From: Perca fluviatilis | Lineage: Eukaryota > Chordata > Actinopteri > Perciformes > Percidae | NCBI RefSeq assembly: GCF_010015445.1 | Contig: NC_053127.1 | Span: forward strand, 23,972,745-24,036,744 | Length of the DNA stretch: 64,000 bases | Direction: 5' to 3' | Shown here: in pieces, positions 24,926 to 38,104 of the stretch | Numbering within the stretch: the first letter of the stretch is position 1 | Layout of the letters: each line of letters starts with the position of its first letter | Program-made: the position numbers and the translations under genes | The notes under the pieces: model-generated | Database searches by the model: none | What the model was told of the DNA's origin: nothing | The model's input: only the letters and a program-made list of their open reading frames with translations

Positions 24926-26695
24926 AGATTTATTACAGAAATTTGCCTCAAGGGGCTTTCACACCATGTTTCCTCACTTGAACTTTGCCTCTATGCCCCT
25001 GAGTTTAGTTACCTCATTGCATTCAATTGTACAGTATGTGCCCTATTCACACCAGCATACCTCAAATGATTAGTCACTGCAGGTCAATTTTGTATAGAGC
25101 GCAAAAATCAAAAGAAACTTGTACAATGAGATGGTAGTTGATCATTTAGTTGTGCAGGAAAAGTTGACTATAGCTGAATGGTAGGCATTATTGTGTTCCT
25201 CTATCAAAGCCTAACAGTGCTCTAAGGAAATATTCTGGACAAGCACTTATGTGGTCTGTTCACTTTAGGATGCACAGTTTGGTTTCACATGCTTCTGATG
25301 TAAACGTGTGAAAATGAATGCACGCTAAAGAATTGTGCCTATTGTTGGTAGCAAATATTTTTGTATAATATGAGTACAGTATGTTGAATAAGAGTTAATG
25401 TTCACAGGAGCATCATGCGTCCATGATTGGCCACCAGGTGCTCACTAGTGAGCTCCACTTACAGGTTTCAGGTCCTGGTTTGCCTCAACTGGGTGTCATA
25501 TGTCATATGGGCATTGCCTTGAGTCTGGACCCTCTCTTTGATCAAATTTTGCAAGGAAGACCATAATTTATTCAAAACACAGCAATTGTCTAAAATTAAA
25601 TTAGAACACAATTTTGGAATACACTACACATCTATAGCTCTGATAGGGGTTATAGAAACCTCCGTTTCTGTTTACAAATCTACAGTAATTGGGTACTTCT
25701 TATACCCCATTTAATCTTTTGGAGTCATCAGAAAGGTCAACTTGAAGATTTCTGAGGTCAAAACCATGCCCAGATGTCTCAGACAGAATATACAGCAGAT
25801 TTGCAATTTGTGACTTACTTTTGAAGGTCATCCAAGACATAGTAAATGTAATGTGAAAAAACATGAGGGTGCTCTCCTAACACATCTGGTGTCTCTACTC
25901 TGCACACATAACAGCATCTGGCACATCTTACTGCCAATGAAATAAAAGAGACACTAAAGTCAACCAGAAAGAAACTACAGTTTCACAGTAGTGTTTATTT
26001 TCACCACCTGAGCTTGCAATGTATCCTCCTGCACTATTTTCAGTAAGGGTTCCTTCTTTGTTTAGCAGTTCCTGTAAGTAGGATTTCCTTCCCTAGCAGT
26101 TTCCTGATGTTCAGGGTCTTCCTTCGTGCCCATTTGTTTGAGCTCAGTTAAGTCATTTTTTATCTCCTGCATGTGGACCTCCATCTAGCTACTTTAAATG
26201 GTTTCCCTCCAGTTTAAAAAGCAGAAAACCCGATGTGTTATGCGTGATAAACTGGAATCTAACACTTGCCAAAAGTGTAACTGCTATTAAAATATGGATG
26301 GTTGAACTGAGCTGTTTGATTTAAACCAACTTCCTCTCAGGAGTACACAAACTTACTACCCACCTCAACTGTCGGGATAAATACCAGACACTGAAATAAA
26401 TATCTTTTTTTTTTTACAATACAACCCTATGCCTGACTTCAATTTCAGTTAAGTACATTAAAAACTCAAAAACTAATTCTGAACATCTGACATATTATGG
26501 AACAAATTCAACAAATCCTAGAAGAATCCTCATGAAACTGCCTGTGTGCAGTGTTTGAGGCTGAGATATAGTGGCCGTTTTACCTCATTTTGTATTTAAA
26601 TTGCAAAGGTTTTCCGTTTCAAAATAACAATGAATCACAGAGGAAAGATGACTTATTTGGGCGGGGTGGAAAATGAGTTGTTTCTCTCTCTACTT

Positions 26696-26832
<137 letters not shown>

Positions 26833-29269
26833 TGAGATAGCAGGTTTTAGATATTTTACATCTAGCTCTCTTTTTTCTTTCCTTACGATCCTCGACCTGT
26901 TTTGTTGCATTCTGCATGCTTCAGTGTAGTGCTATTATGTCAACTAAAATAAATAATAATATTTTTGAATGTTGTATGGGTTACCTAATCTAGCTTCGCT
27001 AACAGTTTGCTTTGTCCTTGGTAGAGACACCTTTTGTCACCTATCCATCTCCACTGCGCTCTTTCAGCACCCATCTGCCGTCTCCTTCACCCCATTCTCA
27101 CCTCTACTGCCTGTCATCCCCCAGATCCCTGTTACACCACAAGGGCTACTAAATTGATCAAGGTGTAAAACAAAACCGCATGAATCTACAGGACAAGCTG
27201 TGGAGACACATTGCAGGAATTTTAAAACAGACACACACAAAAGGAACAAATATCTATTGTTGGATGTAGAAATCTTAAATGTGTTTTCTCTTTATAATAA
27301 TAACCACAGTCACGATGAGGATGAGGTCAGGTCAATACTTTCCTTGCATGATCACTGGGACAATAACACACGAGCTAGTCAACTCCTCTTAAAGTGTTGA
27401 ATTATAGGAAGGTGTAGGGCTCTGCCTAGTGGTAGTAATAGTAATTACACTGAACTGGCTCCTTTGCCTCTATTTTTTTGAAAGGGATGGATTGCCATTA
27501 CATTTGGTTCCCAGAAGATGTAGCCTATTCTAATGAGTTTGATGACTGTAACAGATTAAAATGTCCATTGTCTTTTCTTAAAACCAATAACAGAGCTCCA
27601 TCTGCATGCAGGATTTCCTCCGTAATAGTATTTTTACACTGTGACAATTCTACTTTCATTCAAGCAAAGGATATTAATATTAACGCTTTAATCCATTTAA
27701 CCGAAATGAGGGTACAAGCATGACAGGAAAATATGCATATTGCACGTCACAAGAATATGCATACAAATACAATGTACAGTATGCATATCTACCATAATAA
27801 ACAAATACAAAAGTACCTACCTGGTCTTCCTCAATAATCAGGGTGCATTAACAGACTCCCTAAAGTTCAGCAGTGAACACTCTCTCCCATATCTCTCTCC
27901 AGTAGCAGTCTGGCGGTGGCCACAAAGTTCGGTTACTTGTACAGCTGAAGGTGAAAGCTCGTAGATTGTACAATGCATTGCCAGGCTGACTTCCTTTTCC
28001 CAGCAGCCTAGACTAAATGAACCGCGGACCCAGACGGATACAACCCAGCAAACGTAGCCTACTTACTAGAAGAAGAAAAAAAGCTTTACAGAAAGTAAAC
28101 ACTGCGACCGCATTTGCCTACACTGAAAGGTGATAGAACAATTCATGTATAGTTTATGGCCCATAAATCCGCTAGGAGGCGGCATCGCTAAAGTTAATCG
28201 TCAGTAATCAGATGATGCAGATGACAGATGCCAGACACTGTTCAAGGTAGCCTACTGAATGGTAGTGTGTTATAGTAGCCCACTGTGACCTTGTACAGGC
28301 CAACTTATGAGTAGCCTACATGGACTATAAGGACTACGTTACCTGAGTTAAAAATTGTTACCTGGGTGGTTGCCTGCACTCATCTAGATGTTTTGGAAAA
28401 TCATTTCTATTGAAGTGATATTATTTTTCCTCCTTTGCTTTGGACCTGGGGAGCTCTCAAGGTCCCTATGCAGTCTAATTTTCCTCTAACTGTTATTTTG
28501 TTGTGATTTATGCATTTTCATAATTCACAATTAAAGATTGAATTGCTGATCCACAGAATGCGCACGCTAGTATTGCACAACACTAACTGGACCTAGTCTG
28601 GCAAGTAAGAACATAGACCTAAATTGATGCTCAGTATTAGCCTAACTTTTTTTTTTTTTTTTTTTTATGAATATTGCAATATTTGCAGTAGGCTAATACA
28701 AACTGTCTGGCGTGACATCTTCCATGCAGAAAAAAAACCTATTATAGTTTTTCTCCACTGTATTCACACAACAATGGATATATGAACGCTTCTAAAAAAA
28801 ACTTGAAGCACATACAAAACTCCAGACCATAGAAGATTATATTCTATGCTCTAGACTACTAAACTGTCAGCACAATTCCATTGCTTTCACTTAAATAGAA
28901 ATTCAAAATTCAAAATCAGCCAGTCACATCTCAAGGATTGGCACTTTATGTTAAAAAAAATAGTTTTTCTAACAATTAAATAGCCTAAGTCAATCAATTT
29001 ACTTTATTACACTTTATTGTGTAGGCTACAGTAAGATTAGTTACTATTGTAGTTAGTTACTGCAAAATAGCCTTACGTTATAACAATCACAGGGATTACA
29101 CTTGGTCACATCAAATCTTTAGGCCTAGGCCTACTTGGTTTAACCCAATGAAAACAGAGTCCTGGACCCTGTAGGGTAGCCTACTTTCGCCTGGTGAACG
29201 TTTCAGTAACAAATGGCTGCTCTCTGTATGGAACACAAAGTTTTCTAGTACTACTTTTTCAAATATGGG

Positions 29270-29770
29270 CTGAATGCTGAGAAATCCATTACTGTCGAGT
29301 AACGAGCCCCGCATAGGCAGTTGGGTGAGCTCGCAGCAGAGAACCAACCTGCTGCAGTTGTGTGAGGGCGCCGCTGGGTGAGTCCCTCTCTCCGATGCTT
29401 CTGTCTCCACAGCTCCCTTTTCCCAAAGAAAAGAAGAGGAGAACTAGGTCCGGGGAGGAGGGCCGCCGCCATTATCGGAAAGCTGGCAGAAATACCCCTT
29501 TCACACACGCAGTCTGCTCATAAATTGATAAGGACATAAACAATTTATGTTGCAGTGGAAACCTATTTCAGACGAAACCTCTCGGCGATTGCAACAAACT
29601 CACCGTTGTCTCGTGTGCGCGACCCCGGCCCAGCGTTATGTGGGCACAACAATGGACAGAATAATGATTGGAAAAGCAACGTGGTGAACCGAGAAGAAGA
29701 CGGCTAAGCAGATTTGTATACGCCTGGATTTCTCATGAGGAAAAACCCTCGCAAGAACACAATTGGATTG
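29270..29770 (+). promoter_or_regulatory. CpG-rich candidate promoter / 5' exon of arhgap35
   Basis: CpG frequency rises sharply relative to the flanks, with a GCCGCCATTATC YY1-like site near 29466. It lies about 2.4 kb upstream of the arhgap35 coding exon, whose 5'UTR part starts after an acceptor at 31978, so a non-coding first exon upstream is required. Placement here is inference. Confidence 0.45.
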
Positions 29771-31778
29771 CTCTGTAATTTGGGATATTTATTTATTCCT
29801 TCCCCGTGTTTAATTGTAACGCAGATAGTGATGCTAAACAAGAGAATCCAGGCATGGGTAATGGACATTTAAAATAAAAAATTACTCCATCGCACAAGTT
29901 GTGATATTATCAGTATAATCTGGGAATTGAGACGACATAGTGTATTCTGCGGCTTTATGCTTGCTTATGCACATCAGGCGGCAAGGGCTGCGGCAAGCTG
30001 GCCTGACAGATGCAAGAGGAGAAAGGGGAGAAATGCGATGGTATGTACTACATGCTCTATCCTCTTCTTTATGGGCTATTTCCTTGTGAGTCGAGGGCTA
30101 CACCCTAGACAGCTGGGTAGATACTGTAAATGCCCTTTAAACATAGCCGGTGTGTAAGGTAGGATATCCCAGATTTCGGCTGTGCAATTTCATTATGTAG
30201 ACAGCAGGCCTGGCGTGGTCAGTCCCTCTCTGTGCACCCTGAAGCCCATGTTAACTCTTAATCCTTTGCAAAACATATAACGTTACTAAATCTTATCTAA
30301 GTAAGTAGGTTACCGTATGGAAGTGGAATTGCTTGAAGGTGCGCTTTAGTAAACTGAGTTTTGATGCCGACAGACAGCAGCAGTTTGGTTGTTTTTAAAT
30401 ACGCAAAGAAAGTCCGTTCATTTTTGGGGATCAGGCCTAGCTCAGCTGAGCGGTGTGGACTACCCATGTTTGCTGTTGTCCCTAGCAGGAGCTGTTTGTT
30501 TCTAATGTGTGGCCCCATACATGTGAAAGGTTATTCATTAAATTATAAGCATATAATTCCACGCGTCATGGCGTTTGACTCCAGTAAATCCCATTACACA
30601 TAAGTACAATTCTGCAGTTGGTCATTTTTGTCCATCTATAGAAATTATGAGCCGACTATTATTTCAGAATTGCATCAGTGTTGTTATAATGGAGGCATTG
30701 ATCAATGCTATAATAATGGACACAGGCCTAATAACATAAAGTGTCTAAACGGGTTGATTATGTTTCCTTTGGCAGAGATTACATGTGTCTGGCTCTCTGT
30801 TAATAGTCCTCCTATTCATTCACCGTTTTGTCTGTGAAGATTGGGCTGATAGCTGCTGTTTGATTTCGGTTGAAAGACTTCAAGGTGCCAACAACATGCC
30901 CATGTTTGTCACCCTAGTCACTGATCAGCTGACATTTGCCTTGTAGAGAGGACCACTCCCAACATGTTTTCTGGTAGGATTAATGTAACTATTTTGATCC
31001 TGGTTTGATACTATTATATGAAATTACCTTGAGATGAGTGGACAGGGGGGAAATGAGTTGAATAATCAATTAGTCGATACATGTAAGATTTATTGTCAAC
31101 AATTTGATAATTGTAATAATAATAATATTTAATGAGTCATATTTAAAGTGAAGTAATATTTAAGAGAAAATGCCAGGGACTGGTCAAATTTCTCACATAC
31201 ATATTTTATGGTTTTCTATGATAGTAAATATAATACTTTGGGGGGGTTGGACTGTTGGTCAGACAGAACAGGAGGGTTCACTCTTGGATCAGGGAAAACG
31301 TAATGGGTGTTATTATAGGCTCTTTTTATTTATTTTTTTTGGTCGTTTTAAACTAAGTGATTTGAGAAAATAATTAGCAGATTTATTTAACCAGGAGAGT
31401 AATATTGGCAGCCCTAGAATGGATAATACATCTGCCTAACAATTTAAAAGATTAGCAAAAATTAGTGTGCTTCCTACTTAAAAATTGTATTTACTTTACT
31501 TTCATCATAGCTTGTACAACTTAAATCTGTGGCCCCTGTCAGGAGATATATTGACTGCTGCTGTCCCGTAACACTGTCTTCATTATGCTTTTGCTGGTGG
31601 CTTGATATGATGCCAAAAATTACAGCAGTGTTTAGTAGCAACTTGGTGAACACAGTGATAAAAAGAATGCAGTGATTTCACACATTTTACAGATTATTCC
31701 TTTTGACAAATCATCAGACTTGATACATGATCAAGGCCATAGACATGATCAACCTAGAACCTAGTAACCAGTTGAACT

Positions 31779-31817
31779 CAGAATCAAAGAGCCAACATTA
31801 GTTGCTCTTTGATTCTG
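31779..31817. repeat. short hairpin upstream of arhgap35 exon 2
   Basis: CAGAATCAAAGAGCCAAC pairs with GTTGCTCTTTGATTCTG across a four-base loop, with one bulged C. It lies about 160 bases before the arhgap35 exon 2 acceptor. Confidence 0.7.
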
Positions 31818-31978
31818 GGCCCATTCCTTCATTTGGTATACAGATAAAATGGGCACAAAATGGAATAAGATGTGCCTCTTGTCATTCTCACATTACGTTA
31901 TTATAAGATATCAAACAATGTATTGCTGTTGATTGCCCAGTTTGTCTGATTTCTTTGTTTTTTGTTGTTTTTTGACAG

Positions 31979-32162
31979 GATCTGATTCATATAAGGAGTG
32001 AATGAAAGAACCCTCTGCTCATAACACTATTTATTAAAATCGAAGCCCAGCAGAAGAAAGGGAAATCTGATCTCCTCTGTGGATCAGCAACTTTATGGAC
32101 AAAAATTCAAGTGAACTCCTTTATACAGTGCCTGTTTATGGCAGGATGAGTGTCAGCAGACT
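31979..32162 (+). other. arhgap35: 5'UTR part of arhgap35 exon 2
   Basis: A T-rich tract ending TTTTTTGACAG gives a good acceptor, followed by 184 nt to the start ATG. It implies an upstream non-coding exon. Confidence 0.6.
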
Positions 32163-35100
32163 ATGATGGCGAAAAAGCAAGATGCCCGGTCGCCCATTTA
32201 CAACCTCATTGTGGTGGGTTTATCAGGAACAGAGAAAGAGAAGGGACAATGTGGGGTTGGCAAGTCCTGCTTGTCTAATAGGTTTGTGCGGCCTAGTGCT
32301 GATGACTTCTACCTGGACCACACATCAGTGTTGAGCACCAGTGACTTTGGGGGTCGAGTGGTTAATAATGATCACTTTCTGTTTTGGGGGGAGGTGTCAC
32401 GGGTTCTGGAGGAGGGGCCTGAGTGCAGGATGCATGTTGTGGAGCAAACTGAATTCATTGATGATCAGACATTTCAGCCACACCGTAGCACTGCTATGCA
32501 GCCCTATATCAAACGGGCAGCCACAACCAAGCTGGCTTCAGCAGAGAAGCTTATGTACTTCTGTACAGATCAGCTTGGCCTGGAGCAGGACTTTGAGCAA
32601 AAACAAATGCCAGAGGGAAAGCTGCAGGTTGATGGCTTCCTGCTTTGTGTTGACGTCAGCCGGGGTATGAACCGCAACTTTGACGACCAGCTGAAATTTG
32701 TCACAAACTTGTACGGTCACCTTAGCAAGACTAAGAAGCCCATTGTGCTGGTCCTCACCAAATGTGATGAAGGAGTTGAACGCTACATCAAAGATGCACA
32801 TACCTTTGCCATCACAAAAAAGAGTCTACCAGTAGTTGAGACATCTGCACGCTCAAATATAAATGTGGACCTTGCCTTCCTCACTTTGGTTCAACTTATT
32901 GATAAGGGCAGGGGCAAGCCCAAGATCATACCTTACTTTGAAGCCCTAAAGCTACAGAGTCAGCAGATAGCTTCTGCCAAGGATCGCTATGAATGGCTAA
33001 TCAACCGCATAGTGAAGAATCATAATGAAACCTGGTTAAACACCAGTCGACGCATGAACACCTCCCCTGAGTACAAAGAATATGTCTTCTTGGAGGGAAC
33101 GGCTAAATGCAAGAAGCTTTTTCAACAGCACGTCTACCGTCTCAAGCAAGAACATATTGAGAGGCGCCGCAAAATATACTTAAGCACTCTTCCTTTAGCA
33201 CTTAGTTCTTTAGTGCCTGACCTGGATGAGATAGATCAGCTGAGCTGGTCTGGGGTACAGAAGGTCCTAGAGTCCAAGCAGCACTTTGCCCACTGGTTTG
33301 TTGTTCTGGAGGACTCCCCGTGGGAGGATACATCTCACATTGATAACATGGAAGATGAGCGAATCCCTTCAGACCTACTGGAGACTGATGAAGCAGAGGA
33401 CATATTTAATGCCCACCTGGAACATCTGCGTAATGAGTGCAGACGGGCAGAAATAAGGCTGGAGTTTAAACATAAGTTAGCTTCCTCTCCCTTTGTCACA
33501 CCTGGAAGACCCTGGGAAGAGGCCCGCAGCTTTATCATGAATGAAGAGTTCTACCAGTGGCTTGAGGAGCCAGAGTACTTGGACCTGTACAACCGCCATC
33601 AGAAGGAGGTCATTGACCATGCTAAAGAAGACTTCCAGGAGCTCTTACTGGAGTACTCTGAGCTTTTTTATGAGCTTGAGGTGGATGCCAAGCCAAGCAA
33701 GGAGAAAATGGGGGCGATTCAGGAAGTTTTAGGAGAGGAACAGAGGTTCAAGGCGCTACAAAAGCTTCCAGCTGAAAGAGATGCTCTGGTATTAAAGCAT
33801 ATCCACTTTGTCTATCACCCTACCAAGGAGACCTGCCCTAGCAGTCCTCACTGTGGAGACTCTAAGATTGAGCAACTCTTAGTTTCACGTTTCCCCACAT
33901 GTTACCCCTTTTTTGATGTGAAAGCTCATTTTGGGGACACCAAGGCTGACAGAATTAACCTTGTCATACTAGGGAAGGATGGACTGGCCAGAGAATTTGC
34001 CAATGAGATTAGGGCTCTCTGCACAAATGATGACTGGTATGTGTTGGACGGAAAGATGTATGAATTGACGCTGCGCCCTATCGAGGGAAATGTACGTCTT
34101 CCAGTAAATTCCTTCCACACCCCCACTTTCACCCCTCACGGATGTCTGTGTCTGTATAATTCAAAGGAGTCCCTCTCCTATGTGATTGAAAGCCTTGAGC
34201 GACTTAGGGAGTCAACTCTAGGTCGAAGGGATAGCCAGCTAGCACAGCTGCCAACATCACTACTTTTAGTCACTAAAAGAGGCGTAGGATCATATGTGGA
34301 CATAAGCGGAGAAACTGCCTTAAACCTAATAACACAGGGACAGCAGGTTGCAAGGAGGCTGCAGTGTAGCTTTTTAGACCCTGCCTCCCCTGGTGTGGGC
34401 TATGGCCATACTGTCAATGAGACTCAAATCAACCAGGTGCTGAGGGGCCTTCTGGATATTAGGAGGAGCACATCCTTTAGTAGCAGCTCCCCACCCCTCC
34501 TCCCTGAGCCTCCAGGTCTCCGAGACTCTCCTCATCAGCCGGTGCCAGAGGCAGACCTGCGCATCGTCATGTGCTTAATGTGTGGAGACTCCTATGACGT
34601 TGAGCAGCTCCTGTCCCCTTTCCTAATGCATCAGCACTGCAGGCCCATGTCTAATAGTGGCACCTCTGTATTGCTTGAGCAGACAATTGGTGGACACAAG
34701 CTAGCCATAGAGCTCTCTCTGCTCTCGTACCATGCCTCCTTCACTTTGCGGAAGAGCAGGTTAGTACATGGCTACATTGCGGTGTACTCGGTCTCCCGAA
34801 AAGCCTCCCTGGAGACCCTGTGTGCGTTCTTGTGTGAGGTTCAGGACATCATCCCAGTTCAGCTGTTAGCAGTGGGAGATAGCAAGGCAGAGCTCACTGA
34901 CAGTGACTATGCCTGTGAACAGCTGATCCAGGGGGAGGAGCTAGCCCATGAGATTGAGGGTCGTTTTAATAGTGTGGTTTGTGGATCCGGGGGGGTGGTG
35001 GGAGGCCTGCACAGGATAGAAATGTTCCATTCTTTTCTGATGGAGGTTGTAGAGAAACGCAACATTGTGGAGGCCACACACATGTATGATAACGTTGCCG

Positions 35101-38100
35101 AAGCCTGCACCAATGAAAACGTGTACTCCCCACGCTGCAGTTCTCCTAGTCCTGTCACCATGTACCTGGATTCAGAGGATGACGTAGAGCCATCGCCACC
35201 GTACTATGATGGCACGCTCACTTCTCATAGTGGGGGCTTCAACCTGCCTGACTTAGATTCCAGTGACATCTCTGTCATCTCTGAGATCAGAGACTTTGAA
35301 AACAAACTGAACAACAAAGTGCCCCCCCATGTCAGAGTTAAACCGGGTGTCACTTTTGACTTCCGGAAGGTTAGCCGTAACCCATATATCGATACACTGG
35401 GTCATCGTCGCTCCCTACCCTCCGCTGTTACCTGGGTTCCTGGTGGGGATGTGGGCTACGATCCCTCAGACTATGCTGAACCCATTGACGCTGTTTCAAA
35501 ACCCCGCCCTAGCAATGAGGAGATCATCTACTCAGTGCCACATGACAGCACACAAGGCAAAATCATCACCATCCGCAACTCTAACAGGATGCACTCCAAT
35601 GGAAATGGCTCAGACAGCGAAGCAGACAGCAGCTCTCTGGAGCGAAGGAGGAAGTTCTCAGCAGCGGGGGTGAAGCCTCGTCTTTACCGGGACCGCTCCA
35701 AGCGGCTTGGCAAGTTCAGCAGCTTCCGCACAAGCTTCATAGGCAGCGATGACGAGATGGGAGCTCTTCCAAAGTCCAAGGAGGATGACTTTGGGACCCT
35801 GAAAGGCGAAAGTCTTGTTAATGAGGAGATTGAAGACCCAAAAAAGAGGAACATTCTGAAGAGCCTGCGGCGAACGGCCAAGGTGTGTATTATACCACAT
35901 TTTTCTGTATTTAATTCAGAAAAAAAAGTAGCTTATTTATATTTACTTGTTCATAGTGCCCTACAGAAATTGTTGTTGATTAGTGAATTACTTTTTTTTT
36001 TTTAACTGATTTCGTACATATTACCCTTGTGAAAAATTGTAGTCATTTATATTGGTATGATCGCGATATTAGAAACGGTATACAATATGTGGAGGTCACT
36101 GTTGAGTGAGCATGTTTAAACTGGTAATGTCTTGGGGAGGATCTAGATTAAGCTTGTGACTGAATGTGAGGAACTCTTGATTTGCTGCTGATGGAGAACA
36201 ACACATGTTAGAATTCAACGAGTGCCTCTATCCACATAATTGTCCCTGTTCAAGACACTCAGAGTCCTTTTTGTCTTTCCTTTTTCACAGAAAACAAGAC
36301 CAAAGCCCCGTCCAGCTATCCCCAAGCCCCCGGAGAGCAATTACTTCGGAGTACCCTTAGTGAATGTGGTATCCCCAGACCGACCTATCCCACTCTTCAT
36401 CGACAAATGTGTCCGCTTCATTGAGACCACTGGTACGTCGTTTTGTCTTTAACCCACGTTGGGCTGCTGTACGTGTGATGTATACAAATCTGATTTAATG
36501 TTTTATTCTGAGAAATACGGATGATGGTCATTTATCAGTGAGTCACTACTATCACTACAGGTATACATATTTTATGAAATTAATGTCACCTAATAAAATG
36601 CTTATTGTTAGAACTGCTAAACCAGTGCACCTGACCATGACCCTATTGTGATGAGAAAGTAATACAAGGGTTTATTCAGTCAAGTACTCCCCGAGAAACT
36701 GCCAGCATCTGTATCGTCATGTCTGTTTGCAATGGGGCTAATGAAGTGTTTGTGCTTTGCTCGTTTCCCACTGTGCCCCCCACGTCTTTCCCCTTTTCTC
36801 TGCTGCGCTTTTTTTTTTTTTTCCTCAGGCCTGAATACAGAGGGTTTGTACCGCGTAAGTGGCAACAAGTCAGAGATGGAAAGCATGCAGAGGCAGTTTG
36901 AACAGGGTGAGCTGATCATCAGACTTGTTTGAACCAGCTGTTTGACATGCAATTATGTGACTGCCAAATCAAAACATAAACAGAGAGTTACCAAAGGAAA
37001 GTGACATGCAATTGATTGTTCAGTGCTGATGACAGCTACTACTGATGGGCTTATTTTCTCTGATCCCTTTAACTCTCTCATTCTCCTTGTGCAGACCACG
37101 GATTAGACCTAGTGGAGAAAGACTTCTCCATAAACACTGTGGCTGGAGCCCTCAAAAGCTTCTTCTCTGAGCTGCCTGAGCCCCTGGTGCCTTGTGCTCT
37201 GCAGGTGGACCTATTGGATGCTTTCAGTAAGCAAACACTGCTGGGCTGGGAGGGTCTTCACAAGAACATAAAAAAAGATTGTTTCTTTAGGAGGGAAGAG
37301 GGTAGGGAAGGTTTTCGGCAGACCTGTTTTTTTCTCTGTTTTTAGTGTTGACAATAATCATTTTAATGGTAGTTTAAAAAGACATTTTGGTTTCAACTTA
37401 CTGTGTGCGATGATGAGGTCTTAGTTTTAATGGTAATTTCTCTCTGTGTGTGCAGAAATCAATGACCGAGAACAGAGGCTATATACCATGAAGGATGTAC
37501 TGAGGAGGTTCCCCAGGGAGAATTATGATGTCTTCAAATATGTAGTGAGCCACTTACACAAGTAAGTTCCCTGTCCACTGTTTAAATCACTTTCATGGCT
37601 TTGTTAGTCTTCTGTGGTAGACACCCATCTGTTTGTTCTGCACTGTATGATGAGTGTTAATAATTTGTTGTCGGTTTGTGTGTTTTTCCCAGGGTGAGCC
37701 AGCTGAACAGGGTGAACTTGATGACCAGTGAAAACTTGTCCATCTGCTTCTGGCCTACCCTCATGAGGCCAGACTTCACCACTATGGATGCCCTGACTGC
37801 CACACGCACCTACCAGACAATCATCGAGAGCTTCATCCACCAGTGTGCGTTCTTCTTTTACAACCAGCCCCTCCTCGACTCCCCCACCGGCCTAGCCGGC
37901 CTCCCTGCCTCACCCACCACCACCCTCAGCGGGAGCTCTGCCTACTCTTGTTACCGCTCCTCTCCTCCCCACACCACCACACACTTCAGCCCCCTGCAGC
38001 AGTCCCCGCCCACCACCCCCCAGTCTCCCCTGCAGTCTCTGCTCCCTCCCCTCCACCAGCACCCCCATTCCCACCATTCCCCTGCCGAACAAGAGACACT

Positions 38101-38104
38101 GTGA
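32163..38104 (+). CDS. arhgap35: Rho GTPase-activating protein 35 (p190RhoGAP-A)
   Basis: Accelerates GTP hydrolysis on RhoA, lowering actomyosin contractility and aiding integrin signalling and neurite guidance. Coding exons: 32163-35882, 36291-36432, 36829-36906, 37095-37226, 37456-37561 and 37693-38104, giving 1,529 codons with all phases consistent. Domains: N-terminal GTP-binding domain with GVGKS at residues 31-35; FF repeats about 265-535; two pseudo-GTPase modules about 590-960; an acidic/Ser-rich linker; the RhoGAP domain about 1250-1430; a Pro-rich tail. The arginine finger is Arg1296 in GLYRVSG. The human RasGAP-docking tyrosines are kept in DYAEP (Tyr1104) and IYSVPHDS (Tyr1123). 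The first ATG of MMAKKQD is chosen as start. Tail and linker favour ARHGAP35 over ARHGAP5. Confidence 0.96.
36291..38104 (+). CDS. arhgap35: arhgap35 exons 3-7: RhoGAP catalytic domain and Pro-rich tail
   Basis: The five small 3' exons follow the 3.7-kb large exon. They encode the basic KTRPKPRP linker, ESNYFGVPL, the arginine-finger motif [27 protein letters not shown], and the [19 protein letters not shown] signature of RhoGAP domains. The last exon ends in a Ser/Pro/His-rich tail ([15 protein letters not shown]) and ETL before TGA at 38102-38104. Confidence 0.95.

Noticed and set aside
35883..36005. Extension of the arhgap35 large-exon ORF past 35882
   Set aside because: The residues after the AAG|GTGTGT donor do not resemble the family, and the next exon joins in phase, so this is intron.
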